DNA of 64,000 nucleotides from Jiangella muralis (GTDB lineage: Bacteria; Actinomycetota; Actinomycetes; Jiangellales; Jiangellaceae). Location of the stretch: positions 124,001 through 188,000 of the forward strand of contig NZ_LFXL01000025.1 in NCBI RefSeq assembly GCF_001270745.1, written 5' to 3'. Each line of letters opens with the position of its first letter. The first letter of the stretch is position 1. Positions 1-8,550 of this stretch are shown piece after piece. A program made the position numbers and the translations under genes. The notes beneath the pieces were generated by a model. That model had not been told where the DNA came from. It was given only the letters and a program-made list of their open reading frames with translations, and ran no database searches.

Positions 1-50
1 ACCCGGGCCGGGGGCACCTCACCACGCGAGTGACGTCGACGCCCTGAGCC

Positions 51-110
51 GTCTTCGATAGCCAGAACCGTCCGAAAGGCCCCTCGAACACGACTCCCGC
101 CATCGAAGAC
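51..110 (-). repeat. Module 1 of mosaic repeat, copy A
   Basis: This is a 60-bp unit with imperfect terminal inverted repeats GTCTTCGATAGC and GCCATCGAAGAC. The same 60-bp length recurs at 37841-37900 and 57607-57666, in the opposite orientation. Confidence 0.8.
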
Positions 111-221
111 GGCGCCAGGAGTCGAGGACGACCAACGGCGCACCGGCACGAACGACGAACGCCAGCCAGCCAGGCAAACGGCGAGCGGCGCACCCGGGCG
201 GGCTGTGCCCGCACTTCCCCC

Positions 222-349
222 GTCCCCCTGATAGCTGCCCGTACTTGGCCGCGGTGCCGCGGGTCAAGCGGTGCTTCGCACGCGCGAAGCGCCCTCTGGC
301 TCCGCTTGAGGCGCGGTGCCGCGGCTAAGAAAATGGGCAGCAGGGGGAC
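222..349 (-). repeat. Module 2 long hairpin, copy A
   Basis: This is a 128-bp imperfect inverted repeat bounded by GTCCCCCTG and CAGGGGGAC. The inner arms TCAAGCGG and CCGCTTGA enclose an apical stem GCGC-GAA-GCGC. The long forms in copies B and D have the same plan with matched changes in the arms. Confidence 0.8.
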
Positions 350-513
350 GGCCCACTGCCACAAAACGGCCAACGCGGCAGACCCCCGCTAACGCAGCAG
401 ACCCCCGCCCACTGCCGCACCACGAAGCGAGCACTACCCCACCGACGCGCCCGCCGCACCCGCGCCAGCCGGCATCGCCGACGAAACGTCCACGATCACA
501 CGGACGCACTCAT

Positions 514-837
514 CTAGGCGCTGCGGCCACCGTTCTTGCGATTCCACTCGCGCATGCGCTGCGGGTAGCCGACGACCTGCGCGTCGTAGGCCGGGATGCC
601 CAGCTTGCGGGCCAGCCCGTGCGCCGCGGCGGCGTCGCGGACCCGGCGCCGCGTCCACTCGCCGTCGTGGGCGACGAAGACGACGGTGGTGGCGGTCATG
701 GTGGTCGGCGGCTCGACGAACGCCTCGACGCCCCGGCGGGTGCGGGCGAACTCCTCGAGGTGCTTGACGTCGGCGGAGTCGGCAGCACGATCCAAGCTGC
801 CTTCGGCGCTCTTCCGCCGTCGCCGGAACAACCCCAT
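514..837 (-). CDS. Conserved small actinobacterial protein, function unknown
   Basis: A 107-residue basic protein starting MGLFRRRRKSAEG. I chose the ATG at 837 because GGAGG lies 8 bases upstream; the frame stays open to 975, but that longer form has no ribosome site. The N-terminus is Arg/Lys-rich. The middle contains a VVFVAHDGEW segment and the C-terminus a GYPQRMREWNRKN segment. It has no signal peptide or membrane segment. Similar small proteins sit beside lpd in other actinomycetes, which is family memory and not something the sequence proves. It is divergent from lpd, and its stop codon abuts repeat copy A. I do not recognise a function. Confidence 0.75.
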   Translation of the reverse strand: MGLFRRRRKSAEGSLDRAADSADVKHLEEFARTRRGVEAFVEPPTTMTATTVVFVAHDGEWTRRRVRDAAAAHGLARKLGIPAYDAQVVGYPQRMREWNRKNGGRSA

Positions 838-989
838 CGTCTCGACCTCCGAGTGCGTTCGCTGGTGGGAACCAGACACTACCTGCTGACAGTGCAACGT
901 CCCGGTCCGGTGAATGGTGTCGGAACAGCGAATGGAAGGATGCTGTTGACGCGGTAGAGAGCACAACGACGACATCGAGGAGCACCACC

Positions 990-2372
990 GTGGCCGACAC
1001 TGCCGGTTTCGACGTCATCATCCTGGGCGGCGGGAGCGGCGGCTATGCCGCGGCGTTCCGCGCCAGCGAGCTGGGCATGAACGTCGCGTTGGTCGAGAAG
1101 GACAAGCTCGGCGGCACCTGCCTGCACTACGGCTGCATCCCCACCAAGGCGCTGTTGCACGCCGCCGAGATCGCCGACAACTCCCGCGACAGCGCGCAGT
1201 TCGGCGTCAAGACCTCGTTCGAGGGCATCGACATGCCGGGGGTCAACAGCTACAAGGACGGCGTCGTCGGCCGCATGTACAAGGGGCTGCAGGGCCTGTT
1301 CAAGGCCAACAAGGTCACGGTCATCGAGGGCGAGGGCCGGCTGGTCGCGCCCAACGCCGTCGAGGTCGGCGGCACCCGCTACGAGGCCCGCAACGTCATC
1401 CTGGCGACGGGCTCGCGGTCCCGGTCGCTGCCCGGGCTGGACATCGACGGCGCCCAGGTCATCAGCAGCTACGAGGCGCTGACGCTCGACCGCGTCCCGG
1501 CGTCGGCGGTCGTGCTGGGCGGCGGCGTCATCGGCGTCGAGTTTGCCAGCGTGTGGCGGTCCTTCGGCGCCGACGTCACCATCGTCGAGGCGCTGCCCCG
1601 GCTGGTACCGGCCGAGGACGCGGCCGCGTCGAAGGTGGTCGAGCGGGCGTTCCGCAAGCGCGGCATCGGCTTCAAGACCGGCGTGCGGTTCGCCGGCGTC
1701 GAGAAGCGCGACGGCGGCGTCACCGTCTCGCTGGAGAACGGCGAGACCATCGACGCCGAGCTGCTGCTGGTCGCCGTCGGACGCGGCCCGGTGACCGAGA
1801 ACCTCGGCTTCGAGGAGAACGGCGTCACGCTGGACCGCGGCTTCGTCGTCACCGACGAGCGGCTGCGCACCGGGGTGCCGAACGTCTACGCCGTCGGCGA
1901 CATCGTCCCCGGCCTGCAGCTGGCGCACCGCGGCTTCGCGCACGGCATCTTCGTCGCCGAGGAGATCGCCGGGCTCAACCCGGTGCCCGTCGACGAACTC
2001 GGCATCCCCAAGGTCACCTACTGCGACCCCGAGGTCGCCTCCGTCGGCCTCACCGAGGAGCAGGCCAAGGAGCGGCTGGGCGACGACAAGGTCGAGACGC
2101 TCGAGTACGGTCTCGGCGGCAACGGCAAGAGCCAGATCCTGAAGACGCAGGGCTTCGCCAAGCTCGTCCGCGAGAAGGACGGCCCGGTCATCGGCCTGCA
2201 CCTGGTGGGCGCCCGGGTCGGCGAGCTCATCGCCGAGGCGCAGCTCATCTACAACTGGGAGGCCATGCCGCACGAGGTGGCCCAGCTGATCCACCCGCAC
2301 CCCACCCAGAGCGAGGCGTTGGGCGAGGCGCACCTCGCGCTGGCCGGCAAGCCGTTGCACGTCCACGGCTGA
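990..2372 (+). CDS. lpdA: Dihydrolipoyl dehydrogenase (E3)
   Basis: A 460-residue FAD enzyme that reoxidises the dihydrolipoyl groups of 2-oxoacid dehydrogenase complexes with NAD+. The N-terminal nucleotide-binding motif is GGGSGG near residue 13. The redox-active disulfide is C44/C49 in GGTCLHYGC. A second Rossmann motif, VVLGGGVIG, lies near residue 170. The C-terminal dimer-interface pair is H437 and E442 in HPHPTQSE. The start is the GTG at 990, preceded by GAGGAG. The E2 gene follows after 69 bases, which include a possible TAAGCT promoter element near 2386, so the two may be transcribed together or separately. No E1 gene is present in this window. Confidence 0.95.
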   Translation: MADTAGFDVIILGGGSGGYAAAFRASELGMNVALVEKDKLGGTCLHYGCIPTKALLHAAEIADNSRDSAQFGVKTSFEGIDMPGVNSYKDGVVGRMYKGLQGLFKANKVTVIEGEGRLVAPNAVEVGGTRYEARNVILATGSRSRSLPGLDIDGAQVISSYEALTLDRVPASAVVLGGGVIGVEFASVWRSFGADVTIVEALPRLVPAEDAAASKVVERAFRKRGIGFKTGVRFAGVEKRDGGVTVSLENGETIDAELLLVAVGRGPVTENLGFEENGVTLDRGFVVTDERLRTGVPNVYAVGDIVPGLQLAHRGFAHGIFVAEEIAGLNPVPVDELGIPKVTYCDPEVASVGLTEEQAKERLGDDKVETLEYGLGGNGKSQILKTQGFAKLVREKDGPVIGLHLVGARVGELIAEAQLIYNWEAMPHEVAQLIHPHPTQSEALGEAHLALAGKPLHVHG

Positions 2373-2441
2373 CCTGCCGGGGCATAAGCTTGCCTCTGCC
2401 TTGCAGCGACGGAACATACGTAGGACTCGAGAGGACAGACG

Positions 2442-4250
2442 ATGGCAACCTCCGTCACCTTGCCCGCACTCGGCGAGAGCGTCACCGAGGGCACAGTGAC
2501 CCGCTGGCTCAAGCAGCCGGGTGACACGGTCGCCGTCGACGAGCCGTTGCTCGAGATCTCCACCGACAAGGTCGACACCGAGATCCCGTCGCCGGTCGGC
2601 GGCACGCTGCTGGAGATCAAGGTCGCCGAGGACGAGACCGTCGAGGTCGGCGCCGAACTGGCGGTCATCGGCGAGGCGGGCGAGTCCGCGGGCGACGGCG
2701 GCAGCGGCGGCCAGGCGGCGCCGGCCGAGGAGGCTGCTCCGGCCGAGGAGGCTGCTCCGGCTGAGGAGGCCGCTCCGGCTGAGGAGGCCGCGCCGACGCC
2801 CGCCGCCGAGCCCGAGCCCGCTCCGGCGGCCGCGTCGAGCAACGGCGCGGGCGGCGAGAGCACCGAGGTCACACTGCCGGCGCTGGGCGAGAGCGTCACC
2901 GAGGGCACGGTCACCCGCTGGCTCAAGCAGCCGGGCGACACGGTCGCCGTCGACGAGCCCCTGCTCGAGATCTCCACCGACAAGGTCGACACCGAGATCC
3001 CGTCGCCGGTCGGCGGCACGCTGCTGGAGATCAAGGTCGCCGAGGACGAGACCGTCGAGGTCGGCGCGGTACTCGCGCTGGTCGGAACGGCTGGCGGTGC
3101 GGCCGCCCCGGCACCCACGCCCGCGCCCGCCGCCCCGGCACCGGCCCAGGAGGCCGCGCCCGCACCGGAGCCGCAGCCGGCCCCGTCGGCCCCCGCGCCG
3201 GCTCCGGTCCCGCAGGCGCCGCAGACCCCGGGCCCGCAGGCAACCGCCACGCAGGCTCCGCCCGCTTCCGCCCCGGCGGCGGCGCCCGCCGCGGCGCCGT
3301 CCGGCAACGGCACTCCGTACGTGACGCCGCTGGTGCGCAAGCTGGCCGGCCAGCACGGCGTCGACCTCGGCACCGTCCAGGGCACCGGCATCGGCGGCCG
3401 GGTCCGCAAGCAGGACGTGCTGGCCGCGGCCGAGGCCGCGAAGGCCGCCGCCGCTCAGCCGGCCCCGTCCGCCGCGGCTCCGGCGGCCCAGCCGGCCGGC
3501 GCGCCCGAGACGGTCGAGCCGTCGCCGCTGCGGGGCACCACCGAGAAGCTGACCCGCATGCGCAAGGTCATCGCCAAGCGCGTGCACGAGTCGCTGCAGG
3601 AGACCGCGCAGCTCACCAGCGTCGTCGAGATCGACATCACCACGCTGGCCCGGCTGCGCGACCGCTTGAAGGCCGACTTCGCCCAGCGCGAGGGCGTCAA
3701 GCTGTCGTTCCTGCCGTTCTTCGCGAAGGCCGCGGTCGAGGCGCTCAAGCAGCACCCGAAGATCAACGCCTCGATCGACGTCGAGAAGGGCGAGGTCACC
3801 TACCACGACCGCGAGAACCTCGTCATCGCCGTCGACACCGAGGCCGGGCTGCTGGTGCCGGTCGTCAAGGACGCCGGCGACCTCAACATCGCCGGGCTGG
3901 CGCGCAAGATCGCCGAGGTCGCCGAGAAGGCGCGCACCGGCAAGCTGACGCCCGACGAGATCACCGGCGGCACGTTCACGCTGACCAACACCGGCAGCCG
4001 CGGCGCGCTGTTCGACACGCCGATCTTCTTCCAGCCGCAGGTCGCGATCCTCGGCACCGGCGCCGTCGTCAAGCGTCCGATGGTCATCGACGACCCCAAC
4101 CTGGGCGAGACCATCGCCGTCCGGCACATGGTGTACTTCGCGCTCAGCTACGACCACCGGCTGGTCGACGGCGCCGACGCCGCCCGGTTCCTGACGACGG
4201 TGAAGAAGCGGCTCGAGGGCGGGCGGTTCGAGGCCGACCTGGGCCTCTGA
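2442..4250 (+). CDS. sucB: Dihydrolipoamide acyltransferase (E2), two lipoyl domains
   Basis: A 602-residue core subunit of a 2-oxoacid dehydrogenase complex. It has two lipoyl domains (residues 1-78 and about 140-216, lipoyl-lysines K43 and K181 in STDKVD), Ala/Pro/Glu-rich linkers with an AEEAAP repeat, a peripheral-subunit-binding domain near 290-335, and the catalytic domain with H572/D576 in DHRLVDG. The M. tuberculosis ortholog in this position (Rv2215, DlaT) was first named SucB but serves the pyruvate dehydrogenase complex, so substrate specificity is open here. The start ATG follows GAGAGGA. The two lipoyl domains are almost identical at DNA level. LipB and LipA, which supply the lipoate, are encoded 7 kb downstream. 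Confidence 0.93.
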   Translation: MATSVTLPALGESVTEGTVTRWLKQPGDTVAVDEPLLEISTDKVDTEIPSPVGGTLLEIKVAEDETVEVGAELAVIGEAGESAGDGGSGGQAAPAEEAAPAEEAAPAEEAAPAEEAAPTPAAEPEPAPAAASSNGAGGESTEVTLPALGESVTEGTVTRWLKQPGDTVAVDEPLLEISTDKVDTEIPSPVGGTLLEIKVAEDETVEVGAVLALVGTAGGAAAPAPTPAPAAPAPAQEAAPAPEPQPAPSAPAPAPVPQAPQTPGPQATATQAPPASAPAAAPAAAPSGNGTPYVTPLVRKLAGQHGVDLGTVQGTGIGGRVRKQDVLAAAEAAKAAAAQPAPSAAAPAAQPAGAPETVEPSPLRGTTEKLTRMRKVIAKRVHESLQETAQLTSVVEIDITTLARLRDRLKADFAQREGVKLSFLPFFAKAAVEALKQHPKINASIDVEKGEVTYHDRENLVIAVDTEAGLLVPVVKDAGDLNIAGLARKIAEVAEKARTGKLTPDEITGGTFTLTNTGSRGALFDTPIFFQPQVAILGTGAVVKRPMVIDDPNLGETIAVRHMVYFALSYDHRLVDGADAARFLTTVKKRLEGGRFEADLGL

Positions 4251-4254
4251 CCCC

Positions 4255-5145
4255 ATGCGGGTCGCTGTCGCGGGCTCCAGCGGCTTCATCGGGTCGGCGC
4301 TCGTCGCCGGGCTGGAGTCCGCCGGTCACGAGGTCGTGCGGCTGGTGCGGCACGCGCCGGCGGCCGCGAACGAGGCGCAGTGGGACCCCGAACAGGGTGT
4401 GGTCCCACTCGCCCGCCTCACCGATGTCGAGGCCGTCGTGCACCTCGGCGGCGTCAACGTCGGCTCGCACCGCTGGACCCGCCGGTTCAAGAAGGAGTTG
4501 CACCACAGCCGCATCCGCTCGACGACGGTGCTCGCGTCCGCGCTGACCGGGCTGTCCACGCGGCCGCGGGTGTTCGTCTGCGCGTCGGCGATGGGCTACT
4601 ACGGCCCCGACCGCGGCCGCGAGCTGCTGGACGAGGAGTCCGGCCCCGGCGACGGCTTCCTCGCCGGCCTGTGCCAGGACTGGGAGCACGCCGCCCAGCC
4701 CGCCCGGGCCGCCGACATCGCCGTCTGCCATCCGCGGTTCGGCCTCGTGGTCGGGCCCGGCGGCGGGGCGCTGAAGCCGCTGCTGCCGCTGTTCCGGCTC
4801 GGGCTGGGCGGCCACTTCGGCGGCGGCGAGCAGTTCTGGAGCCCCGTCTCCTTGCACGACACCGTGCGGGCCCTCCGCTTCCTCGTCGAGCAGCACGGCT
4901 GCGTCGGGCCCTACAACGTGTGCTGTCCGTCGCCGGTGTCCAACGGTGAGTTCAGCCGGGTGCTGGCGGCCGAACTGCATCGGCCGAGGCTGCTGCCGGT
5001 GCCCGGGGTCGGCCTGCAGATCGCCATCGGCCAGGCGTCGTCGGAACTGCTCGGCAGCCTGCGCATCGTGCCGACGCGGCTCAGCGAGGCCGGGTTCGAG
5101 TTCGAGCACCCGGAGGTGCGGGCGATCATTCGCTCCGCTCTCTGA
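4255..5145 (+). CDS. TIGR01777-family NAD(P)-dependent epimerase
   Basis: A 296-residue protein of the extended SDR family (YfcH/SDR39U1 type). The N-terminal cofactor motif is GSSGFIG (residues 8-14). A CASAMGYYG segment follows near residue 105, and a C-terminal DUF1731-type region covers roughly the last 50 residues. It starts 4 bases after the E2 stop codon, so it is almost certainly translated from the same message. The same neighbour relation holds for Rv2215-Rv2216. The substrate is unknown for the family. Confidence 0.9.
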   Translation: MRVAVAGSSGFIGSALVAGLESAGHEVVRLVRHAPAAANEAQWDPEQGVVPLARLTDVEAVVHLGGVNVGSHRWTRRFKKELHHSRIRSTTVLASALTGLSTRPRVFVCASAMGYYGPDRGRELLDEESGPGDGFLAGLCQDWEHAAQPARAADIAVCHPRFGLVVGPGGGALKPLLPLFRLGLGGHFGGGEQFWSPVSLHDTVRALRFLVEQHGCVGPYNVCCPSPVSNGEFSRVLAAELHRPRLLPVPGVGLQIAIGQASSELLGSLRIVPTRLSEAGFEFEHPEVRAIIRSAL

Positions 5146-5176
5146 GTTTCTCGTTGGCCGCGACCGGCCGTGTCCG

Positions 5177-5232
5177 CCATGATCATCCAACTTTTGGGCT
5201 GCTCTGACACCCCAAAAGTTGGATGATCATGG
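5177..5232. terminator. Perfect inverted repeat between convergent genes
   Basis: The 22-bp arms 5177-5198 and 5211-5232 (CCATGATCATCCAACTTTTG and its complement, two more bases inward) are perfectly paired around a 12-base loop. The site lies between the convergent epimerase and pseudokinase genes, as expected for a bidirectional terminator. A decayed relative is at 13088-13140. Confidence 0.75.
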
Positions 5233-5421
5233 CCGGCCGTTGGGCGTCTGCTGCCGGAGCCCGCCGCGACGCACGGCCACCGCTGCCCGGCCCGTAGTCG
5301 CGGCTCGCCGTAGGTATGACCCGCCCCTCTAGGGAGGGTGCCCACCCTACGGGCGGGCACCGACAGGCTCCGGCGCCGCTGCGCTCCGATGCCGCGGTGT
5401 GGCGACGCGCGGGTCAGCGGT

Positions 5422-7236
5422 CTAGCCGAAGCGCCAGGAGCTGGTGCCGTCGGGGTTGGCGACCGCGACGAGGTCGGCCTCCCAGGTCTGCTCCTCGAAG
5501 CCTTCCATCTCCTGCTCGACCCCGCCGTTGTCGTCGACGAGGGTGTAGGGGGGTGTGCGCTGGGTGATGGTGACCGTTGCCCGGCCGCCCTCCTGGGACA
5601 CCACCTCGGCGTTGACGACCTCGAAGGTGAGGCCTTCGGTATGGACTCCGGCGTCGTCGTACTCCTGGAGCAGCTCGGCGTCGTCGGTGAGGGTCGGGTT
5701 GGTGGGAGCGTGCACCTGGCAGAGCAGCTCAGGGTCGCCGTCCTCGAACGCCTGCGCCCGCAGCGTGTACAGCCGCTGCACCTCCTGGGTCCAGTCGGTG
5801 ACGGTGGGCGGCGGGACGGTGGGCGCGGGCTGCGGACCGCCGCAGAGGTCGGTCGACGCCTCGGAGTCGGGGCTGGAGCCGCTGGCCGGGCCGTCGGTGG
5901 GGGTGTCGTCGCCGAAGATGCGCCAGCCGACGATCGCCACGCCGGCGACCAGCAGCAGCGCCACCAGGGTGCTGACGATCCAGAGGCGGTCCTTGCGCTT
6001 CGGGGCGGCGGTGTCGTCGTCCGGGGGCGGCGGAGCCCCGCGCCGGGACTCCTTCACCGCCGGAGCCGCGGCCGCCGGGCGGCGAGCGGGCGGACGGTCG
6101 TCGGCGCCGCCGGGCGGGCCGGACGGCGGGCCAGACGGCGGAGCCGAAGCCGGGGTCGTCGGAGGGCCCGAAGGTGGGCCCGACGGCGGCGGCTCCTCGC
6201 TCCGGCCGCGACGTCCACGCCGCGAGGTGCGGATCGGGCCGGTCGGCGCTGTGGGGCTCGCTCCGGCCCCTCCTGGCACCGTGGCGGGGCCGGGCCCGGC
6301 CGGCGCCGTCAGCCCGCCCACGGCGCCGGACGGGAGCGGCGCAGGCGTCTCCGGCGCCTCCGCGCGACGGCGGGCGCGGCGGCCGGTCGAGGTCGAGCGG
6401 CGCATGAACGCGGCGACGTCGTCGTCGGCGCCCATGACGGGGGCGTCGACGACGGGCCGCATGGTGCCCGTGGTCGCGTGGTTCTCCTCGAGGACCAGTT
6501 CGACGGGCGCGGGGTCGGCCACCGCGAAGAAGACGTTGCCGATGCTGCTGACCGGCGGACGCCGGTTCGGCGCCGGGTCGAGCGCGCTGGCCAGCAGCGC
6601 CTGCGTGGCCGGCGGGACGGCGGGCAGCGCCAGCCGCATGGACGGCAGGTACCCCGTCAGCGCGACCACGGCGGCCGTGACCAGTCCGTACACGTCGGCC
6701 GGCGGCCCGGGCGGCGAACCGGCCTGGACCTCCGGCGGCACCGGACGGGCTCGCTGGCCGACCCGCAGCGGCACGCCGGCCTGCACCAGCCCGACGCCGG
6801 CGACCATGGGCCGGCCGTCGAGGCTGAAGACGAGGTCGTCGAGGGTGAGGTCGCCGTGGACGATGCCGCGGCGGTGGACCTCGGCCAGCCCCTCGGCGAC
6901 CGGTGCGCACGCCGTGACGACCTCGCCGGCCGGCAGCACGCCGCGGGCGCCGATGATGCCGGCCAGGCTGCCGCCCTCGGCCGCGCCCAGCACGACGACG
7001 ATGCCGCCGGGACCGTCGACGACGTCGAGGAACGGGATGACGTGCGGGTGGTCGACCGCGCGCAGGGCCTGGGCGGCCTGCCGCAGCCGGTCGCGCACCT
7101 GCGGGCCGGCCTGGCCGACGAAGCGCAGGGTGACGGACGCACCCGTGGCGTCCTCTTTCGCGAGGTACATGGCCGACGCGTCGGAGCCGAGCCGCCGAGT
7201 GATCGTGTAGCCCGCGGGAGTCTCGAGACCCTGCAT
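5422..7236 (-). CDS. Membrane-anchored serine/threonine protein kinase homolog, probably a pseudokinase
   Basis: A 604-residue protein with an N-terminal kinase-like domain (1-260), a long Pro/Ser/Arg-rich linker, one transmembrane helix near 418-440 (STLVALLLVAGVAIVGW) and an extracellular C-terminal domain of about 160 residues. Kinase landmarks are degenerate: the VAIK lysine is Arg (R38 in VTLR), the HRDLKxxN loop is HGDLTLDDL (127-135) and the DFG motif is GVG (147-149). HPHVIPF and the overall order identify the fold. The ATG at 7236 has only a weak upstream ribosome site. It is divergent from the DedA-like gene. A role as a signalling scaffold is inference. Confidence 0.8.
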   Translation of the reverse strand: MQGLETPAGYTITRRLGSDASAMYLAKEDATGASVTLRFVGQAGPQVRDRLRQAAQALRAVDHPHVIPFLDVVDGPGGIVVVLGAAEGGSLAGIIGARGVLPAGEVVTACAPVAEGLAEVHRRGIVHGDLTLDDLVFSLDGRPMVAGVGLVQAGVPLRVGQRARPVPPEVQAGSPPGPPADVYGLVTAAVVALTGYLPSMRLALPAVPPATQALLASALDPAPNRRPPVSSIGNVFFAVADPAPVELVLEENHATTGTMRPVVDAPVMGADDDVAAFMRRSTSTGRRARRRAEAPETPAPLPSGAVGGLTAPAGPGPATVPGGAGASPTAPTGPIRTSRRGRRGRSEEPPPSGPPSGPPTTPASAPPSGPPSGPPGGADDRPPARRPAAAAPAVKESRRGAPPPPDDDTAAPKRKDRLWIVSTLVALLLVAGVAIVGWRIFGDDTPTDGPASGSSPDSEASTDLCGGPQPAPTVPPPTVTDWTQEVQRLYTLRAQAFEDGDPELLCQVHAPTNPTLTDDAELLQEYDDAGVHTEGLTFEVVNAEVVSQEGGRATVTITQRTPPYTLVDDNGGVEQEMEGFEEQTWEADLVAVANPDGTSSWRFG

Positions 7237-7308
7237 CCGCTTATCGTTGCAAACCTCACGCCCAGATGCCGCATCGGCCGTGTCACAAAGCTGATTACGA
7301 TCGGAGAC

Positions 7309-7830
7309 ATGGACGGGGTCACGCCGCTCGCCGCGCCCGAGAGCCCGTTCGGCCTGCCGCTCTGGCTGGGCATCGCCGTCATGTTCGGCATCGTCGTCGC
7401 CCGAGCTCAGGCCACGTATTGGCTGGGCCGGGCAGCGGGGACGGGCATCGCGCGGTCCCGCTGGGGCGACCGCCTCGGCCGCGACCGGCTGGACCGCGCC
7501 GAGCGGGTCGTCGGGCGCTACGGACCGGTCGCCGTCACACTGTCGTTCCTGACCATCGGCGTGCAGACGGCCGTCAACGCGATCGCCGGCGCCACCCGCA
7601 TGCCGTTCGGCCGCTACCTGGCCGCCATGCTGGTCGGGTCGGCGCTGTGGGCGATCATCTGGACGGTCGGCGGCCTGGGCGTGGTCTGGGGCGCGGTGAC
7701 GGTGGCCTCGGCGGCGCCGCTGGCGGCCATGGCGACGCTGGTCGCGGCCGTCGCCGTCGTGGCGGTGGTCATCGGCTACCGTCGTCGGCGCACCCGCCGC
7801 CGGCTCGTCCCCGACCAGGAGGCCCGATGA
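7309..7830 (+). CDS. DedA/VTT-family membrane protein
   Basis: A 173-residue integral membrane protein with four or five hydrophobic segments. The FLTIGVQTAVNAIAGATRMP segment, followed by a Gly/Trp-rich helix, fits the VTT (SNARE-associated/DedA) family of lipid carriers. The ATG at 7309 follows GGAG at short spacing. A TACGAT element 7 bases upstream could instead give a leaderless transcript. Its last codons contain the ribosome site of the next gene, with which it overlaps by 4 bases (ATGA). It is shorter than typical DedA proteins, and the exact substrate is unknown. Confidence 0.75.
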   Translation: MDGVTPLAAPESPFGLPLWLGIAVMFGIVVARAQATYWLGRAAGTGIARSRWGDRLGRDRLDRAERVVGRYGPVAVTLSFLTIGVQTAVNAIAGATRMPFGRYLAAMLVGSALWAIIWTVGGLGVVWGAVTVASAAPLAAMATLVAAVAVVAVVIGYRRRRTRRRLVPDQEAR

Positions 7831-8543
7831 CCCGCCCGCCGACCATCCTCGCCACCAGCGGCGGGTTCTCGTACGACGCGCGCGAGAACCTCCGCCCGGG
7901 CGGGCTGACGCGGCTCGCACTGCGGCTCACCGAGGCCGAGCGGCCGAAGCTGTGCTTCGTCCCGACGGCTTCCGGCGACAGCACGATCTACGTGCAGCGG
8001 ACGTACGCGGCGTTCGCCGGCTGGTCGGTCGACGTGTCACACCTGAGCCTGTTCCCGATGCCCAACGTCGAGGACGTCCGGGCGCACGTGCTGGCGCAGG
8101 ACGTGCTGTGGGTCGGTGGCGGCTCCGTCGCCGGGCTGCTGGCGATGTGGCGGCTGCACGGCCTCGACGACGTCATGCGCGAGGCATGGGAGGCCGGCGT
8201 CGTGCTGGCCGGGGTGTCGGCCGGGTCGATCTGCTGGCACGTCGGCGGTCCCACCGACTCGTTCGGCCCGCAGTTGCGCGTCGTCACCGACGGCCTCGCA
8301 CTGCTGCCGTACGGCAACGGCGTCCACTACGACTCCGAGGAGCAGCGCCGCCCGCTGCTGCACCGCATGGTCGCCAGCGGCGAACTGCCCACGTCGTTCG
8401 CCACCGACGACGGCGCCGGTGTGCTCTACCGCGGCACCGAGCCGGCCGGCGTGTTCATCGAGCGTGACGGCGCCGGCGGTTACCTGGTCGAGGCGTCCGG
8501 CGGGGAGGCCAAGGAGACCGCGCTCCCCACCGAACGCCTCTGA
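7827..8543 (+). CDS. Peptidase E-like protein (family S51)
   Basis: A 238-residue cytoplasmic serine peptidase homolog. The nucleophile elbow is GVSAGSICW (around residue 132), with the preceding WVGGGSVAGLL segment typical of the class I glutamine amidotransferase-like fold used by S51. Family members cleave Asp-X dipeptides; whether this one does is not shown. The start ATG overlaps the DedA-like stop as ATGA, with AGGAGG just upstream, so the two genes are translationally coupled. Confidence 0.88.
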   Translation: MTRPPTILATSGGFSYDARENLRPGGLTRLALRLTEAERPKLCFVPTASGDSTIYVQRTYAAFAGWSVDVSHLSLFPMPNVEDVRAHVLAQDVLWVGGGSVAGLLAMWRLHGLDDVMREAWEAGVVLAGVSAGSICWHVGGPTDSFGPQLRVVTDGLALLPYGNGVHYDSEEQRRPLLHRMVASGELPTSFATDDGAGVLYRGTEPAGVFIERDGAGGYLVEASGGEAKETALPTERL

Positions 8544-8550
8544 GCCGGAC

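Larger units (their letters stand above)
1..513 (-). repeat. Mosaic intergenic repeat, copy A (left end outside window)
   Basis: I see no gene in the first 513 bases. The stretch is the reverse complement of the arrangement in copies B (37640-38327), C (47168-47612) and D (57560-57920). It holds module 1 (51-110), a shared linker (about 111-221), the long form of module 2 (222-349), and a right boundary that ends on the stop codon of the next gene (514-516). The first 50 bases also resemble the middle of copy C. Open frames here are not kept between copies, so they are not genes. The function is unknown. A mobile palindromic element or a structured RNA are the main possibilities. Confidence 0.8.

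Noticed and set aside
879-4289. A very long open frame on the minus strand opposite lpd and the E2 gene (1136 codons)
   Set aside because: It is antisense to two certain genes and is open only because GC-biased codons avoid stops. Its composition (Arg, Gly, Asp, Leu, Val runs) has no domain content.
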